Assembly: GCF_003966975.1 (NCBI RefSeq)
Contig: NZ_AP018437.1
Span: 992,001 to 1,056,000 of the forward strand
Source: Pelolinea submarina
GTDB lineage: Bacteria > Chloroflexota > Anaerolineae > Anaerolineales > Anaerolineaceae
Direction of reading: 5' to 3'
DNA: 64,000 nucleotides
Below, one piece after another: positions 34,049 through 43,162 of this stretch. Under the pieces are notes generated by a model. That model made no database searches. It was given only the letters and a program-made list of their open reading frames with translations, and was not told the DNA's origin. The translations under genes were made by a program, and so were the position numbers. Each line of letters starts with the position of its first letter. The first letter of the stretch is position 1.

Positions 34049-35572
34049 TTGGAATACATACTCGAGATGCAACATATCACGAAAATATTTCCAAGAATTG
34101 TTGCAAACGACGATATTAGTTTTCAGCTCAGGAAGGGTGAGATCCACGCCTTATTGGGGGAAAACGGGGCGGGAAAATCAACGTTAATGAGTGTCCTTTT
34201 TGGTCTATATGTCCCGGACGGCGGAAGAATTTTAGTCAAAGGCAAAGAAGAAAAGATCAGTGACCCGCACGAAGCCAATCGTCTGGGCATTGGTATGGTG
34301 CACCAGCATTTCAAACTGGTTCAAGTTTTTACGGCTCTAGAGAACATTGTGTTGGGGGTTGAAACAACCAGGGGCGGTGTGCTTCAGATGGATGAGGCAC
34401 GCGAAAAGGTTGACGCACTCAGCAAGCAGTATGGTCTGCTGGTTGACTTGGATAAAAAGATCGAAGATATGACCGTGGGTATGCAGCAAAGGGTGGAAAT
34501 CCTGAAGATGTTATACCGGGAAAGCGAAATTTTGGTTTTCGATGAGCCCACGGCTGTGCTGACACCTCAGGAAATTGATGAATTGATCAAGATCATCAAA
34601 GAATTGGCCGCTGAAGGTAAATCCATCATTTTTATTTCCCATAAATTGGATGAAATTCAACAGGTCGCCAATCGCTGTACGATCTTGCGAAAAGGAAAGT
34701 TCATCGCAACAGTTAATGTTGCTGAAGCCACCAATGAACAATTGTCTGAAATGATGGTTGGTCGGAAGGTTATGCTTCAAGTTGAAAAAGATGAACCCCG
34801 GGTTGGCGAGGTGGCGTTACACGTAGAAGATCTGGTGATCAAAGCTCCCGGACTCAGTGAAAGGAACAAAGTCAATCATGTTTCCTTTGATGTTCGTAAA
34901 GGGGAGATCGTTTCGATCGCGGGTATCGAAAATAACGGCCAACATGAGGTAGTCATGGCCCTGACCGGGCTAATGCCGGTTAATTCCGGAAAAATCAGTC
35001 TCAATGGCGAAGATATTACAGACTGGTCTGTAAGGAAGCGCAATTATAAACATATTTCTCATATCCCTGAGGATAGGCATAAACACGGACTTATCCTGGA
35101 TTTTGACCTGGCAAACAATTTTATTTTGCAATCCTATTTCACCGAAAAATTCTGCAATCATGGTTTTCTAAATTCACATAGTATCCAGAATTATTCAACT
35201 GAATTAATAAAACAATATGATATTCGCTCGGCAAAAGGACCTGACACGATTGTAAAAAGCATGTCAGGCGGGAACCAGCAGAAGGCGATCCTTGCCAGAG
35301 AAATGGACCGTACGCATGACCTGTTGATCGCGGTACAGCCCACCCGCGGGTTGGATGTGGGCGCGATTGAATATATTCATAAGCAGCTTGTGCGCGAACG
35401 GGACAACGGAAAGGCAATTCTACTGATCTCCTTGGAATTGGATGAGGTCATGAATGTCAGTGATCGCATCCTGGTGATGTTCAACGGGGAGATCGTCGCA
35501 AACGTATTTCCAAAGGACGTATCCGAGCGAGATCTGGGTCTTTATATGTTGGGTTCAAAAGTTGGTGTATGA
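34049..35572 (+). CDS. ABC importer ATPase with two nucleotide-binding domains (NupO/RbsA-like)
   Basis: A 507-residue tandem ATPase. The first domain has Walker A GENGAGKST, Q-loop HQHFKLV, a less usual signature MTVGMQQRVEI and Walker B ILVFDEPTAVLTP. The second has a degenerate P-loop (GIENNGQHEV), signature SGGNQQK and IAVQPTRGLDVG, as usual for this family, where only one site is fully active. The TTG at 34049 is used, with AAAGG 7 bases upstream and the expected N-terminus EYILEMQHITKIF. It energises the BMP-type importer. Confidence 0.93.
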   Translation: MEYILEMQHITKIFPRIVANDDISFQLRKGEIHALLGENGAGKSTLMSVLFGLYVPDGGRILVKGKEEKISDPHEANRLGIGMVHQHFKLVQVFTALENIVLGVETTRGGVLQMDEAREKVDALSKQYGLLVDLDKKIEDMTVGMQQRVEILKMLYRESEILVFDEPTAVLTPQEIDELIKIIKELAAEGKSIIFISHKLDEIQQVANRCTILRKGKFIATVNVAEATNEQLSEMMVGRKVMLQVEKDEPRVGEVALHVEDLVIKAPGLSERNKVNHVSFDVRKGEIVSIAGIENNGQHEVVMALTGLMPVNSGKISLNGEDITDWSVRKRNYKHISHIPEDRHKHGLILDFDLANNFILQSYFTEKFCNHGFLNSHSIQNYSTELIKQYDIRSAKGPDTIVKSMSGGNQQKAILAREMDRTHDLLIAVQPTRGLDVGAIEYIHKQLVRERDNGKAILLISLELDEVMNVSDRILVMFNGEIVANVFPKDVSERDLGLYMLGSKVGV

Positions 35573-35573
35573 G

Positions 35574-36692
35574 ATGAAAAAGCTTATTTCAAAAATTCTG
35601 AATAATGACGCGTTCGGTAATACGCTGGCATCCTTGATCTCGATCTTCCTGGGGCTGATTGTCGGACTGGTTGTTATGGTGATCTTTAATCGGGCCGGCG
35701 CCTGGCCCGGTTTTCTGGTCATGCTGCAAGGCGGTTTTTCCGATGGTGCGCGGGGAATCGGTCAGGTCCTGTATTACACGACGCCGCTCATCCTGGTCGG
35801 TCTTGCGGTTGGTTTTTCATTCCAAACCGGATTATTCAACATTGGTGTGATCGGGCAATTCACGATCGCTGCTTATGTAGCCATTATCATCGGCGGCAAA
35901 TTGAGCATGCCGGCTTCAATCCATTGGATCGTGGCGCTGATTGGCGCGTCATTGGCCGGGGTGATTTGGGCGGCTGTGCCCGGTTTATTGAAGGCATATT
36001 TCCGTGTCAGTGAGATTATCTCCTGCATCATGATGAACTACATCGCGCTTTATCTGGTGAATCAGTTGGTCCATGATACCCATTATGAGAGCACGACTGC
36101 GATGTCGGCATATGTCAAGAAAACAGCTTTGATGCCGAAAATGGGGTTGGACACCATCTTCCCCGGTTCAACCGTCAATTCAGGTTTGTTCATCGCGATC
36201 ATCATGGCTATTCTGGTTTATATCCTTCTATATAAGACCAGTTTTGGCTACAGCCTGCGCTGCTGCGGGCTGAATCGGGATGCCAGCAAGTATGCGGGGA
36301 TCAACGAAACCAGGAACATTATCATCGTGATGCTGATCTCCGGTTTTATCGCGGGTCTGGCTGGCGGAATACTGTACCTGTCCGCCATCACCAAAAACTA
36401 CAAGATCTCCGAATTGTTTATCAATGAACCGGGATATAGCATCCCTGTGGCATTATTGGGAATGTCGCATCCAATTGGGATCATCTTCTCGAGTTTGTTT
36501 ATCGCTTATATCATCGTAGGCGGATCGCTTATGCAGGGTTATGGCTTTCCGGTGGAGACCGTTGGGATCATTACGGCTGTTTTGATCTATTTCAGCGCTT
36601 TTTCCCTGATTTTCAAAAACAAAGTCAACAAATTCGCATTGCAATTCAGCTACAAGGAATCGCAAAAAACAGACTCGTTTAAAAATGAATAG
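35574..36692 (+). CDS. ABC importer permease (NupP-like)
   Basis: A 372-residue permease of the BPD_transp_2 family with about ten membrane segments. GLFNIGVIGQFTIAAYVA is the conserved block after the third span, and GLNRDASKYAGIN with ISGFIAGLAGGILYLSA the coupling region. The ATG at 35574 begins one base after the ATPase stop; a TTG at 35562 is possible but lacks support. It forms the channel with the next permease. Confidence 0.92.
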   Translation: MKKLISKILNNDAFGNTLASLISIFLGLIVGLVVMVIFNRAGAWPGFLVMLQGGFSDGARGIGQVLYYTTPLILVGLAVGFSFQTGLFNIGVIGQFTIAAYVAIIIGGKLSMPASIHWIVALIGASLAGVIWAAVPGLLKAYFRVSEIISCIMMNYIALYLVNQLVHDTHYESTTAMSAYVKKTALMPKMGLDTIFPGSTVNSGLFIAIIMAILVYILLYKTSFGYSLRCCGLNRDASKYAGINETRNIIIVMLISGFIAGLAGGILYLSAITKNYKISELFINEPGYSIPVALLGMSHPIGIIFSSLFIAYIIVGGSLMQGYGFPVETVGIITAVLIYFSAFSLIFKNKVNKFALQFSYKESQKTDSFKNE

Positions 36693-36701
36693 GAAAGTTG
36701 C

Positions 36702-37655
36702 ATGGATACCATAACATTTATTTTTCACCAGATGCTGAATTTTTCAATTCCCTTATTAATTGTTGCTTTGGGCGGCATGTTTTCTTCAAGATGCGGAATT
36801 ATCAACATCGGGTTGGACGGAATCATGATCATTGGCGCGTTGGCCAGTTTCATGTTTATCCGCTATGCGGAAGGTTATATCAGCAGCCAAACGCTGCTTT
36901 TACTGGCAATCCTCGTCTCGATCGTCAGCGGCATGATCTTCTCCCTCTTACACGCTTTCGCATCCATAAACTTGAAAGCCAATCAAATTATTTCCGGCCA
37001 GGCTTTGAATATGATCGCGCCTGCTTTCTCAGTCTTTGTGGCCAGGCTCTTCATCGGTGATTCCATTATCAGTTTTAAGAACACTTTTATGATCGAGGAA
37101 ATTCCTTTCCTCTCTCAAATACCTGTGTTGGGCGATCTACTTTTCAAAAATATTTATCTCACGACTTACCTGGGCTTGCTGGTGCTGTGGGCCTCACATT
37201 TTGTTCTGTATAAGACTCGCTTTGGTTTGAGGCTGCGCGCTTGCGGTGAATATCCCCAAGCACCTGACTCGGTGGGTATCGACGTTCAAAAGATCCGCTA
37301 TATTGGCGTACTAATCTCGGGTGGTTTGTCCGGATTGGGGGGATTGGTTTTCGTTCTGCCCAATAGTACCAACTTCAACGGTACGGTATCCGGATATGGA
37401 TTCCTGGCTTTGGCAGTGATGATCCTGGGTCAGTGGCAGCCCTCAAAAATATTCTTTGCTTCCTTATTCTTCGGGACCCTGAAAACCATGTCGGCAATCT
37501 ATTCTGGCATTCCGTTCTTCAATACGTTGGGTATCCCTGGAAATTACTACAAATTAATGCCTTACCTGATCACAGTTATTGTGCTGATTCTTGGTCCGAA
37601 GAGTTTGGCCGGACCCAAAGCCGAAGGCTTACCTTTTGAGAAAGGCATGTCATAA
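36702..37655 (+). CDS. ABC importer permease (NupQ-like)
   Basis: A 317-residue second permease of the same family, with about eight to nine membrane segments. The conserved GIINIGLDGIMIIGALASF block and the coupling loop RACGEYPQAPDSVGIDV with ISGGLSGLGGLVFVL are visible. AGGAAA sits before the ATG, 9 bases after the first permease. With the BMP lipoprotein and ATPase it makes a complete nucleoside-type importer. Confidence 0.92.
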   Translation: MDTITFIFHQMLNFSIPLLIVALGGMFSSRCGIINIGLDGIMIIGALASFMFIRYAEGYISSQTLLLLAILVSIVSGMIFSLLHAFASINLKANQIISGQALNMIAPAFSVFVARLFIGDSIISFKNTFMIEEIPFLSQIPVLGDLLFKNIYLTTYLGLLVLWASHFVLYKTRFGLRLRACGEYPQAPDSVGIDVQKIRYIGVLISGGLSGLGGLVFVLPNSTNFNGTVSGYGFLALAVMILGQWQPSKIFFASLFFGTLKTMSAIYSGIPFFNTLGIPGNYYKLMPYLITVIVLILGPKSLAGPKAEGLPFEKGMS

Positions 37656-37683
37656 AAGTATTATGGCAAGTGAATAAACTACG

Positions 37684-38643
37684 ATGACTGATAATTTGGA
37701 AATTGTTGTTATTGGCCAATTAACACTGGACGACGTCGTAAAGTTCGATCAACCCGCTTTATTAGATTCACCAGGGGGGTCCGGGTTGTACGCTCTGGCG
37801 GGTTTGTGCCTTTGGGAACCAAAGTCAATTGGCTTTGTAACCAGACGCGGCAACGATTATGACCTCGATGCAATATTTGAAAAAGTGGGTGCGTGCCTGG
37901 ATTTGCAGGGCGTAAAACAATTGGACGTCCCCAGTATTCATATATGGAATTTGTTTGACCGGACGGGAAACCGTTATTTCATCACGCAGCGTTGGGGATC
38001 TTATGACGATGTCATGGGAATTTTCCCTGAGGACATCCCGGCTGATTATCAGAAAAGCCGTGCGTTTCTGGTGGCTGCGTTTCCGGTGGAATGCCAGGCA
38101 GATATTATTCGTTCTCTGCCCTCTGATTCCCTGATCTTGGTTGACCCGCATTTTCAAGGAGTTTACCCGCAATTTGAAAAAATATGGAATGAATTGCTGA
38201 AGAAGATCACAATATTTTTACCGAGCGAAGAAGAGTTGCTCAGGTTCTTCAGCTTGAAGGCTAAAGAAACCATCAGTGAATATATCCCATATCTGGAAGA
38301 AATTTCGTCGCGCGGTCCGCGTGTGGTTGGCGTGAAATTAGGTGCCAGAGGGGTTTTAGTGTATGACCGCGAAATGGACTCGGCCTGGCATGTACCGGCT
38401 TATACGGAAGACGGCATTGTCGATGTAACGGGGTGCGGAGACGCATTTTGCGGTGGTTTTTTGGCGAGCTATACCCTTGATCAGGATGTGTATAACGCAG
38501 CTCTGCATGGGATCATATCCGCCTCTTTTAACTTGGAAGAATATGGTGTTATCCATAATTATTCAATCGAGCATCAAAAAGTCGTTGATCGCTTCAATAA
38601 ATTTAACGCCCAGTTGAATCGGACTACGCAAAAAATCAAATAA
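37684..38643 (+). CDS. PfkB-family carbohydrate kinase (first copy)
   Basis: A 319-residue ribokinase-fold kinase: VVIGQLTLDDVVKFD at the N-terminus, GGSGLYALAGL (substrate site), ILVDPHFQG, FLPSEEELLRFF and DVTGCGDAFCGGFLASY with the catalytic Asp. The A-loop reads GCGD instead of GAGD, a tolerated change. The family phosphorylates sugars or nucleosides. A second PfkB gene ends this operon (42181-43110), and both share the GG...AL and E-[EY]-x-G-x-I-x-N C-terminal features, so they are distant paralogues. It would phosphorylate what the importer brings in. Confidence 0.9.
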   Translation: MTDNLEIVVIGQLTLDDVVKFDQPALLDSPGGSGLYALAGLCLWEPKSIGFVTRRGNDYDLDAIFEKVGACLDLQGVKQLDVPSIHIWNLFDRTGNRYFITQRWGSYDDVMGIFPEDIPADYQKSRAFLVAAFPVECQADIIRSLPSDSLILVDPHFQGVYPQFEKIWNELLKKITIFLPSEEELLRFFSLKAKETISEYIPYLEEISSRGPRVVGVKLGARGVLVYDREMDSAWHVPAYTEDGIVDVTGCGDAFCGGFLASYTLDQDVYNAALHGIISASFNLEEYGVIHNYSIEHQKVVDRFNKFNAQLNRTTQKIK

Positions 38644-38659
38644 TTATAGGAAGTGAATT

Positions 38660-39817
38660 ATGAGTAAATCGATAGAGATCATGGCTGATGAAATAGCTGC
38701 CCAGGCAAAATTGTTTGAGTTGTGCGGCGAAGATATCATGAAACAGGCCGGCACAATTCTGGAAAAAACCGGCATGGCATCCAAAGCGGATCGGGTTTAC
38801 ATAACCGGCTGCGGTGATTCATATTGCGCCGGGTTGGCATGTCGTGATTTCTTTGCCAAGTACGCTAAAGTACACGTTGAGGTCCATCACGCCATGGAAT
38901 TTTCAAAATACATCTGCCCTACGGAAGTAGATGAAAAGGCCATTGTGCTTTCAATTTCTTCATCCGGGCGTGTTGCCAGGACCGTTGAATGCGCACTGCG
39001 GGCAAAACAGATGCAGGCATATTCCATCGGTGTGACCAGCAACCCGGATGGACCACTGGCAAAGATCGCCTCGGAAAACCTCTTCGTCAATATTCCCAAT
39101 GTGGTGGGCGTGGCGCCCGGTACCCAATCTTATATTGCCTCACAACTAGCCTTGATATGTTTTGCCATTGCGCTGGGAAAAGAAAAGGGCGTCCTCAGTG
39201 ATGAAGATGTTCGTGAGATCTTTGCCTATATCTCCGAATTGGGCGAGGCGATGAAATTAACCGTGAAAAACAATTTTGATCTGATCCGAAAATATCTGGT
39301 GGCATATAGCGCCGAAGAAAACTCCAACAAGATCAAGATTTTCCATATTCTGGGAAGTGGACCCAACTGGGGAACGGCGTTATTTGGCAGTATGAAACTA
39401 CTGGAAGCTTCGGGTTTTGATTCGATTCCTCAAGGTGTTGAGGAATGGGCACACACGCAATACTTTACCACCAAGCCGGGCACGCACACTGTTGTGCTGG
39501 CACCGAAAGGCGGTTCAAGAAGCCGCGCTTTGGAAATCTTGCAGGCAGTCACGGTTATGGACGGCAAGAAAATCGTCATTGGCGAGGAAGATGATGAAGA
39601 ATTGGCCAGAGCCGCGGATATTTATTTGCCCATCTGCGGAATGAAGGACATAAAAGAGGAGTTCACCCAGTTGATCTATCCGATTCCTCTAGAGTTGATG
39701 GCCATGCATCTGAGCGAGGTGTTAGGCAAGCCACCATTTGAATTTGAACAAAAACCTTGGAGAAGAGCAGAAAACTTCCGGCAGATTTTCGATTCAAAGA
39801 TCGAATCTTTGGAATAA
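38660..39817 (+). CDS. SIS-domain sugar isomerase/deglycase-like protein (first copy)
   Basis: A 385-residue protein with two SIS domains. The first (~35-170) has ITGCGDSYCAGLACRDFF and SISSSGRVARTVE, the phosphosugar-binding serines. The second (~215-345) has LGSGPNWGTALFGSMK and VEEWAHTQYF. The EE-[WY]-[AG]-H-x-Q-Y motif recurs in the other SIS protein of this operon and lies where GlmS- and FrlB-type enzymes have their catalytic Glu/His. Such proteins isomerise or deglycate amino-sugar phosphates. GGAAGTG precedes the ATG. Confidence 0.88.
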   Translation: MSKSIEIMADEIAAQAKLFELCGEDIMKQAGTILEKTGMASKADRVYITGCGDSYCAGLACRDFFAKYAKVHVEVHHAMEFSKYICPTEVDEKAIVLSISSSGRVARTVECALRAKQMQAYSIGVTSNPDGPLAKIASENLFVNIPNVVGVAPGTQSYIASQLALICFAIALGKEKGVLSDEDVREIFAYISELGEAMKLTVKNNFDLIRKYLVAYSAEENSNKIKIFHILGSGPNWGTALFGSMKLLEASGFDSIPQGVEEWAHTQYFTTKPGTHTVVLAPKGGSRSRALEILQAVTVMDGKKIVIGEEDDEELARAADIYLPICGMKDIKEEFTQLIYPIPLELMAMHLSEVLGKPPFEFEQKPWRRAENFRQIFDSKIESLE

Positions 39818-39834
39818 AAGAATAGAAGGATTGA

Positions 39835-40710
39835 ATGAATAAGATTATGAACTATGCAATAACCAAGAAAGTCACGTATCAGGAAGAACCCCGCCAGGGC
39901 CAACCGGAAAATCTGTTGACACCTTTCGGCCTGGCTTCCGTAGTTGGCATTCAGGCATTACCCGGAACCACACTGAATACGCTGCCATTCAAAAAAATCC
40001 TGAAAACGGCAGTAAGCGAAGCCCAAATGTTATATGAAGCGGGCATCAGAAATATTCTGCTCCAGAATGTCAACGACCTGCCTATGTACGTGCATGTCGG
40101 CGCCAACATTATCTCTTATATGACCGTGATCGGTTATGCCATCCGGGAAGCGCTGCCAAGCGATTGCGTGCTGGGTGTCAGTGTTCTGCGCGACGATGCG
40201 GATGCGATGGTGTCGATTGCCTCCGCTATTGAAGCGGATTATATCCGTCCGAAAGCTTACGTGGGCGCGGTGGTGGGCGTGGATGGCGTTCATGCCGGCT
40301 GCATCGACCAGGTTCTCGAGATGCGCTATAAACTGAAATGTGATGTTCAGATTTGGCCGGATATCCATGACCGGAGTTCGTCTCCCCTGGGAAATGTCAG
40401 TTTACTGGATGCCTGCCAACAGGCGGTCAGTCAGGGATTGGCGGATGCGCTGATCATCGCAGGAAAAGACTTCGCTGAATCTACCGAAAAGATGCGTTTG
40501 GTAAAAGAAAATCTCCCGGACCAGTATGTCTTTCTGGGAGGCGGTGCAAACGCCAAGAATCTCGCCCAGGTTTATGAATTCGCGGACGGGATTTTTGTCG
40601 CTTCCTGTCTGAAAGACACCGGCAATATGACCGGCAAGCTAGACCAGGGAAAGCTTGAACAGTTCATGCAAACATATAACAACATTGTCTCTAGCAATTC
40701 GAAAAAATAA
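39835..40710 (+). CDS. BtpA/SgcQ-family TIM-barrel protein
   Basis: A 291-residue protein of the BtpA family: VVGIQALPGT near the N-terminus (family GxIHLxPLPGsP), ILLQNVNDLPMYVHVG, GVSVLRDDADAMVSIASA, DYIRPKAYVGAVVGVDG, VQIWPDIHDR and ALIIAGKDF with FLGGGANAKNL. BtpA was named for photosystem I biogenesis in cyanobacteria, but relatives in carbohydrate operons (SgcQ) look like phosphate-binding TIM barrels, so an aldolase, lyase or epimerase role here is more likely. It lies between two SIS-protein genes with 17- and 30-base gaps. The reaction is unknown. Confidence 0.85.
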   Translation: MNKIMNYAITKKVTYQEEPRQGQPENLLTPFGLASVVGIQALPGTTLNTLPFKKILKTAVSEAQMLYEAGIRNILLQNVNDLPMYVHVGANIISYMTVIGYAIREALPSDCVLGVSVLRDDADAMVSIASAIEADYIRPKAYVGAVVGVDGVHAGCIDQVLEMRYKLKCDVQIWPDIHDRSSSPLGNVSLLDACQQAVSQGLADALIIAGKDFAESTEKMRLVKENLPDQYVFLGGGANAKNLAQVYEFADGIFVASCLKDTGNMTGKLDQGKLEQFMQTYNNIVSSNSKK

Positions 40711-40740
40711 AAAAACTTATATCAATAAAGGTGGTTGTAA

Positions 40741-42000
40741 ATGAATGTAAAAAAACCGGCAGCTCTTAAATATTTCGATATGGTGAAAGGTGAAAGCCTC
40801 ACTGATAAAGATCTGGATCAGTTCACAGAAGAAATTAAAAAAATCTGCACAGAATTCCCGGCTCAAGTGGAAAAGTTGAAATCCGTTTTGAGCAAGGAAT
40901 ACGACAAGGTGTACGCGATTGGAATTGGCGATTCGCTCTATTCGGCTGATTCCACCAAACTGAATTTTTGGAAGAAATCCGGGGTGCAAATCGAGGTTCT
41001 CGAGTCGCAGGAATTCAATAATTACTATTTAGATTATATGCCCAAGAATTCGCTGGTATTGATATGCTCTGGTGGCGGGTCTGCTGCCAGGACAGTTGAA
41101 AGCAGTTTTCTTGCTCAAAGCCGTGGCGCCACGGTGGTTGCGGTGACCTTGACGCCGAAAAGCCGGCTTACGGCATCCTGCCAAAATGTCCTATGCTATT
41201 CGACAGACAATAATTGTTACATCGACGGTAGTCGCAATTATATGGGTTTAACCCTTCTCTTGAAGATCGTGGGAATTAAGTTAGGTCTTTGGAATGGTAA
41301 TATACCCGCAGCTGAAGAGCTGGCGATCTTCGATAAGATCGTTAAAGATATGGCGATTGGCTTCAAAGCTTGCATGACGAACGAGCAGTTGATGAAAGAT
41401 CTGATGAAAGAAACCATGGACCAGAAGAAATTCTATTTCCTCGGTGCTGGCCCAAGTATGCCTTTGGCACAATATGGCGCAGCGAAATTCATGGAACAAT
41501 CCGCTGCTGACGGTATTTGGCAGCAGCTTGAGGAATATGGACACGAGCAATACTGGGTCCATAATCGCCGGGAAGAACCTTCAGTCGTCTTCAATATCTG
41601 CCCTGACGGAAAGACCGTTCAGCGCTGCGTGGAAAATTTGGATGAACAAAACTTCCTGGATTTGAACACTGTCCTGGTGACGAACAAACCGATCAATGCC
41701 AGCTTCACCGGAAAAGCAAAATATACAATAGCCACGGATGAATTCATCGAAGAAACAGATTTCTGGATGATGGCCGGTAATATTTTTGCCAGAATGGCGA
41801 ACTTCTATACGGAATATATCGAATTCTCCGATAAAAGATTCCTCTCAGGGGAACAATTTGTTGAACATTACAAGACCATTCACTACAGTCAATTCAGCCC
41901 TGAAGTTGCGCAATATGATATCCCGTGCCCCGATGACCAAACCATTGCGGAACGCGGTGCATTCGGCTTGACATTCAATACCGATAAGACAGCAAATTAG
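40741..42000 (+). CDS. SIS-domain sugar isomerase/deglycase-like protein (second copy)
   Basis: A 419-residue paralogue of the first SIS protein. It has an AIGIGDSLYSAD loop, ICSGGGSAARTVES phosphosugar site and CYIDGSRNYMGLT in the first domain, and LGAGPSMPLAQYGAAKFME with LEEYGHEQYW in the second. It differs enough from the first copy that it may act on another substrate or form a hetero-oligomer. AAAGGTGGT gives a strong ribosome site. A hairpin follows the gene. Confidence 0.87.
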   Translation: MNVKKPAALKYFDMVKGESLTDKDLDQFTEEIKKICTEFPAQVEKLKSVLSKEYDKVYAIGIGDSLYSADSTKLNFWKKSGVQIEVLESQEFNNYYLDYMPKNSLVLICSGGGSAARTVESSFLAQSRGATVVAVTLTPKSRLTASCQNVLCYSTDNNCYIDGSRNYMGLTLLLKIVGIKLGLWNGNIPAAEELAIFDKIVKDMAIGFKACMTNEQLMKDLMKETMDQKKFYFLGAGPSMPLAQYGAAKFMEQSAADGIWQQLEEYGHEQYWVHNRREEPSVVFNICPDGKTVQRCVENLDEQNFLDLNTVLVTNKPINASFTGKAKYTIATDEFIEETDFWMMAGNIFARMANFYTEYIEFSDKRFLSGEQFVEHYKTIHYSQFSPEVAQYDIPCPDDQTIAERGAFGLTFNTDKTAN

Positions 42001-42074
42001 CAGATCAGACAAATGCAAAACCATTGATTACTTCGGTTTTCCGAAGAGCATCGGGCTAAGAATCAATAAGAGTA

Positions 42075-42121
42075 AACCAATGCAACAGTTGAAATCGCAG
42101 GATTCTTCTGTTGCATTGGTT
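42075..42121. promoter_or_regulatory. Intercistronic hairpin before the second PfkB gene
   Basis: A perfect 14-bp inverted repeat (42075-42088 with 42108-42121) with a 19-base loop lies in the 180-base gap before the last gene of the operon. It has no U-tract, like the one at 33978, and may attenuate or process the transcript. Confidence 0.7.
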
Positions 42122-42180
42122 AAAGGTAAGATATTAAGATTGCTCCGATTTGGGATTACTGGTAGCCAATAATTCATGAT

Positions 42181-43110
42181 ATGAAGAATAAGATTACAAC
42201 GATTGGCAACTTGACCATTGATGATATTGTCTTATGCGATACGGCGGAAATATATTTGGCATCCATCGGTGGAAATGCTCTTTTTTCCGCCATCGGCGCG
42301 AGAATTTGGGATGCCGCACCGCTGATCGTATCGAGAATTGGTAAAAGTTTTCCGATTGAATTTAAACAACAAGTTAAAGTGCTTGGCATCAACACGGCTT
42401 TGATCCCGATGGCGTGCAACGATATCCGTAATTGGGCGTTATACGAACCGGGTGGGGCACGGCAATTCGTGAACCATATGACCTCAGGGTCCCACTATGA
42501 TATGTCTATCACAGCGGCTGAACTCCCTAAAGAATGCTGGGACGCAGATGGAATTCATGTGGCGCCGATGCCGACGGATGTTCAATATGACGTACTCAAA
42601 GCAATTCGTCAATTGAAAAATAAGGGCACGGTGGTTTCCTGGGATCCGCATGAATATTACCTGTCTCAGCCGGATTTCAATAAAATGGCATACGAAATGC
42701 TGGAAATGGTCGATCTATTCTTACCCAGTAAAGAAGAGGTCACGGCAATGTGCGGCAACCGAGACATTTACACCTGCATTAAAGAATTTGCATCGAGGGG
42801 CCCCACGGTAGTGGCAGTGAAAATGAGCACGGATGGGTCAATTGTGTATGATAAAAGCAGCGGCGATTTTTACCATGTTCCCATAATTAACAGTATCACC
42901 AAAGACCCGACTGGGGCTGGGGATGCGTATTGCGGTGGTTTCCTCAACGCTTTCATTGAAAGCGGGGATGCGGTTTTAGCTGCCTGCAGTGCAACGGTTT
43001 CTTCTTCCTATATTGTTGAAGAAATCGGCGCGATCAATAAATTGAAGGCGGATTTTTCAACCAGAAATTTTCGATATGAACGTATCAGATACAATGTCAA
43101 GAAGTATTGA
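42181..43110 (+). CDS. PfkB-family carbohydrate kinase (second copy)
   Basis: A 309-residue ribokinase-fold kinase: TIGNLTIDDIVLCD at the start, GGNALFSAIGARIW, VSWDPHEYYL, LFLPSKEEVTAMCG and DPTGAGDAYCGGFLNAF with the catalytic Asp. It is the closing gene of the operon and lies 180 bases after the second SIS gene. No clear ribosome site precedes the ATG. With the first PfkB and SIS proteins it gives a kinase/SIS pair twice, an arrangement resembling FrlD/FrlB of Amadori-compound breakdown. Nucleoside kinase activity is an alternative given the BMP importer. Confidence 0.88.
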   Translation: MKNKITTIGNLTIDDIVLCDTAEIYLASIGGNALFSAIGARIWDAAPLIVSRIGKSFPIEFKQQVKVLGINTALIPMACNDIRNWALYEPGGARQFVNHMTSGSHYDMSITAAELPKECWDADGIHVAPMPTDVQYDVLKAIRQLKNKGTVVSWDPHEYYLSQPDFNKMAYEMLEMVDLFLPSKEEVTAMCGNRDIYTCIKEFASRGPTVVAVKMSTDGSIVYDKSSGDFYHVPIINSITKDPTGAGDAYCGGFLNAFIESGDAVLAACSATVSSSYIVEEIGAINKLKADFSTRNFRYERIRYNVKKY

Positions 43111-43162
43111 TCTTGATAAATAGAAGCAGAAGATCGCCCTGGATGTCATCCGGCGCCCAGGT

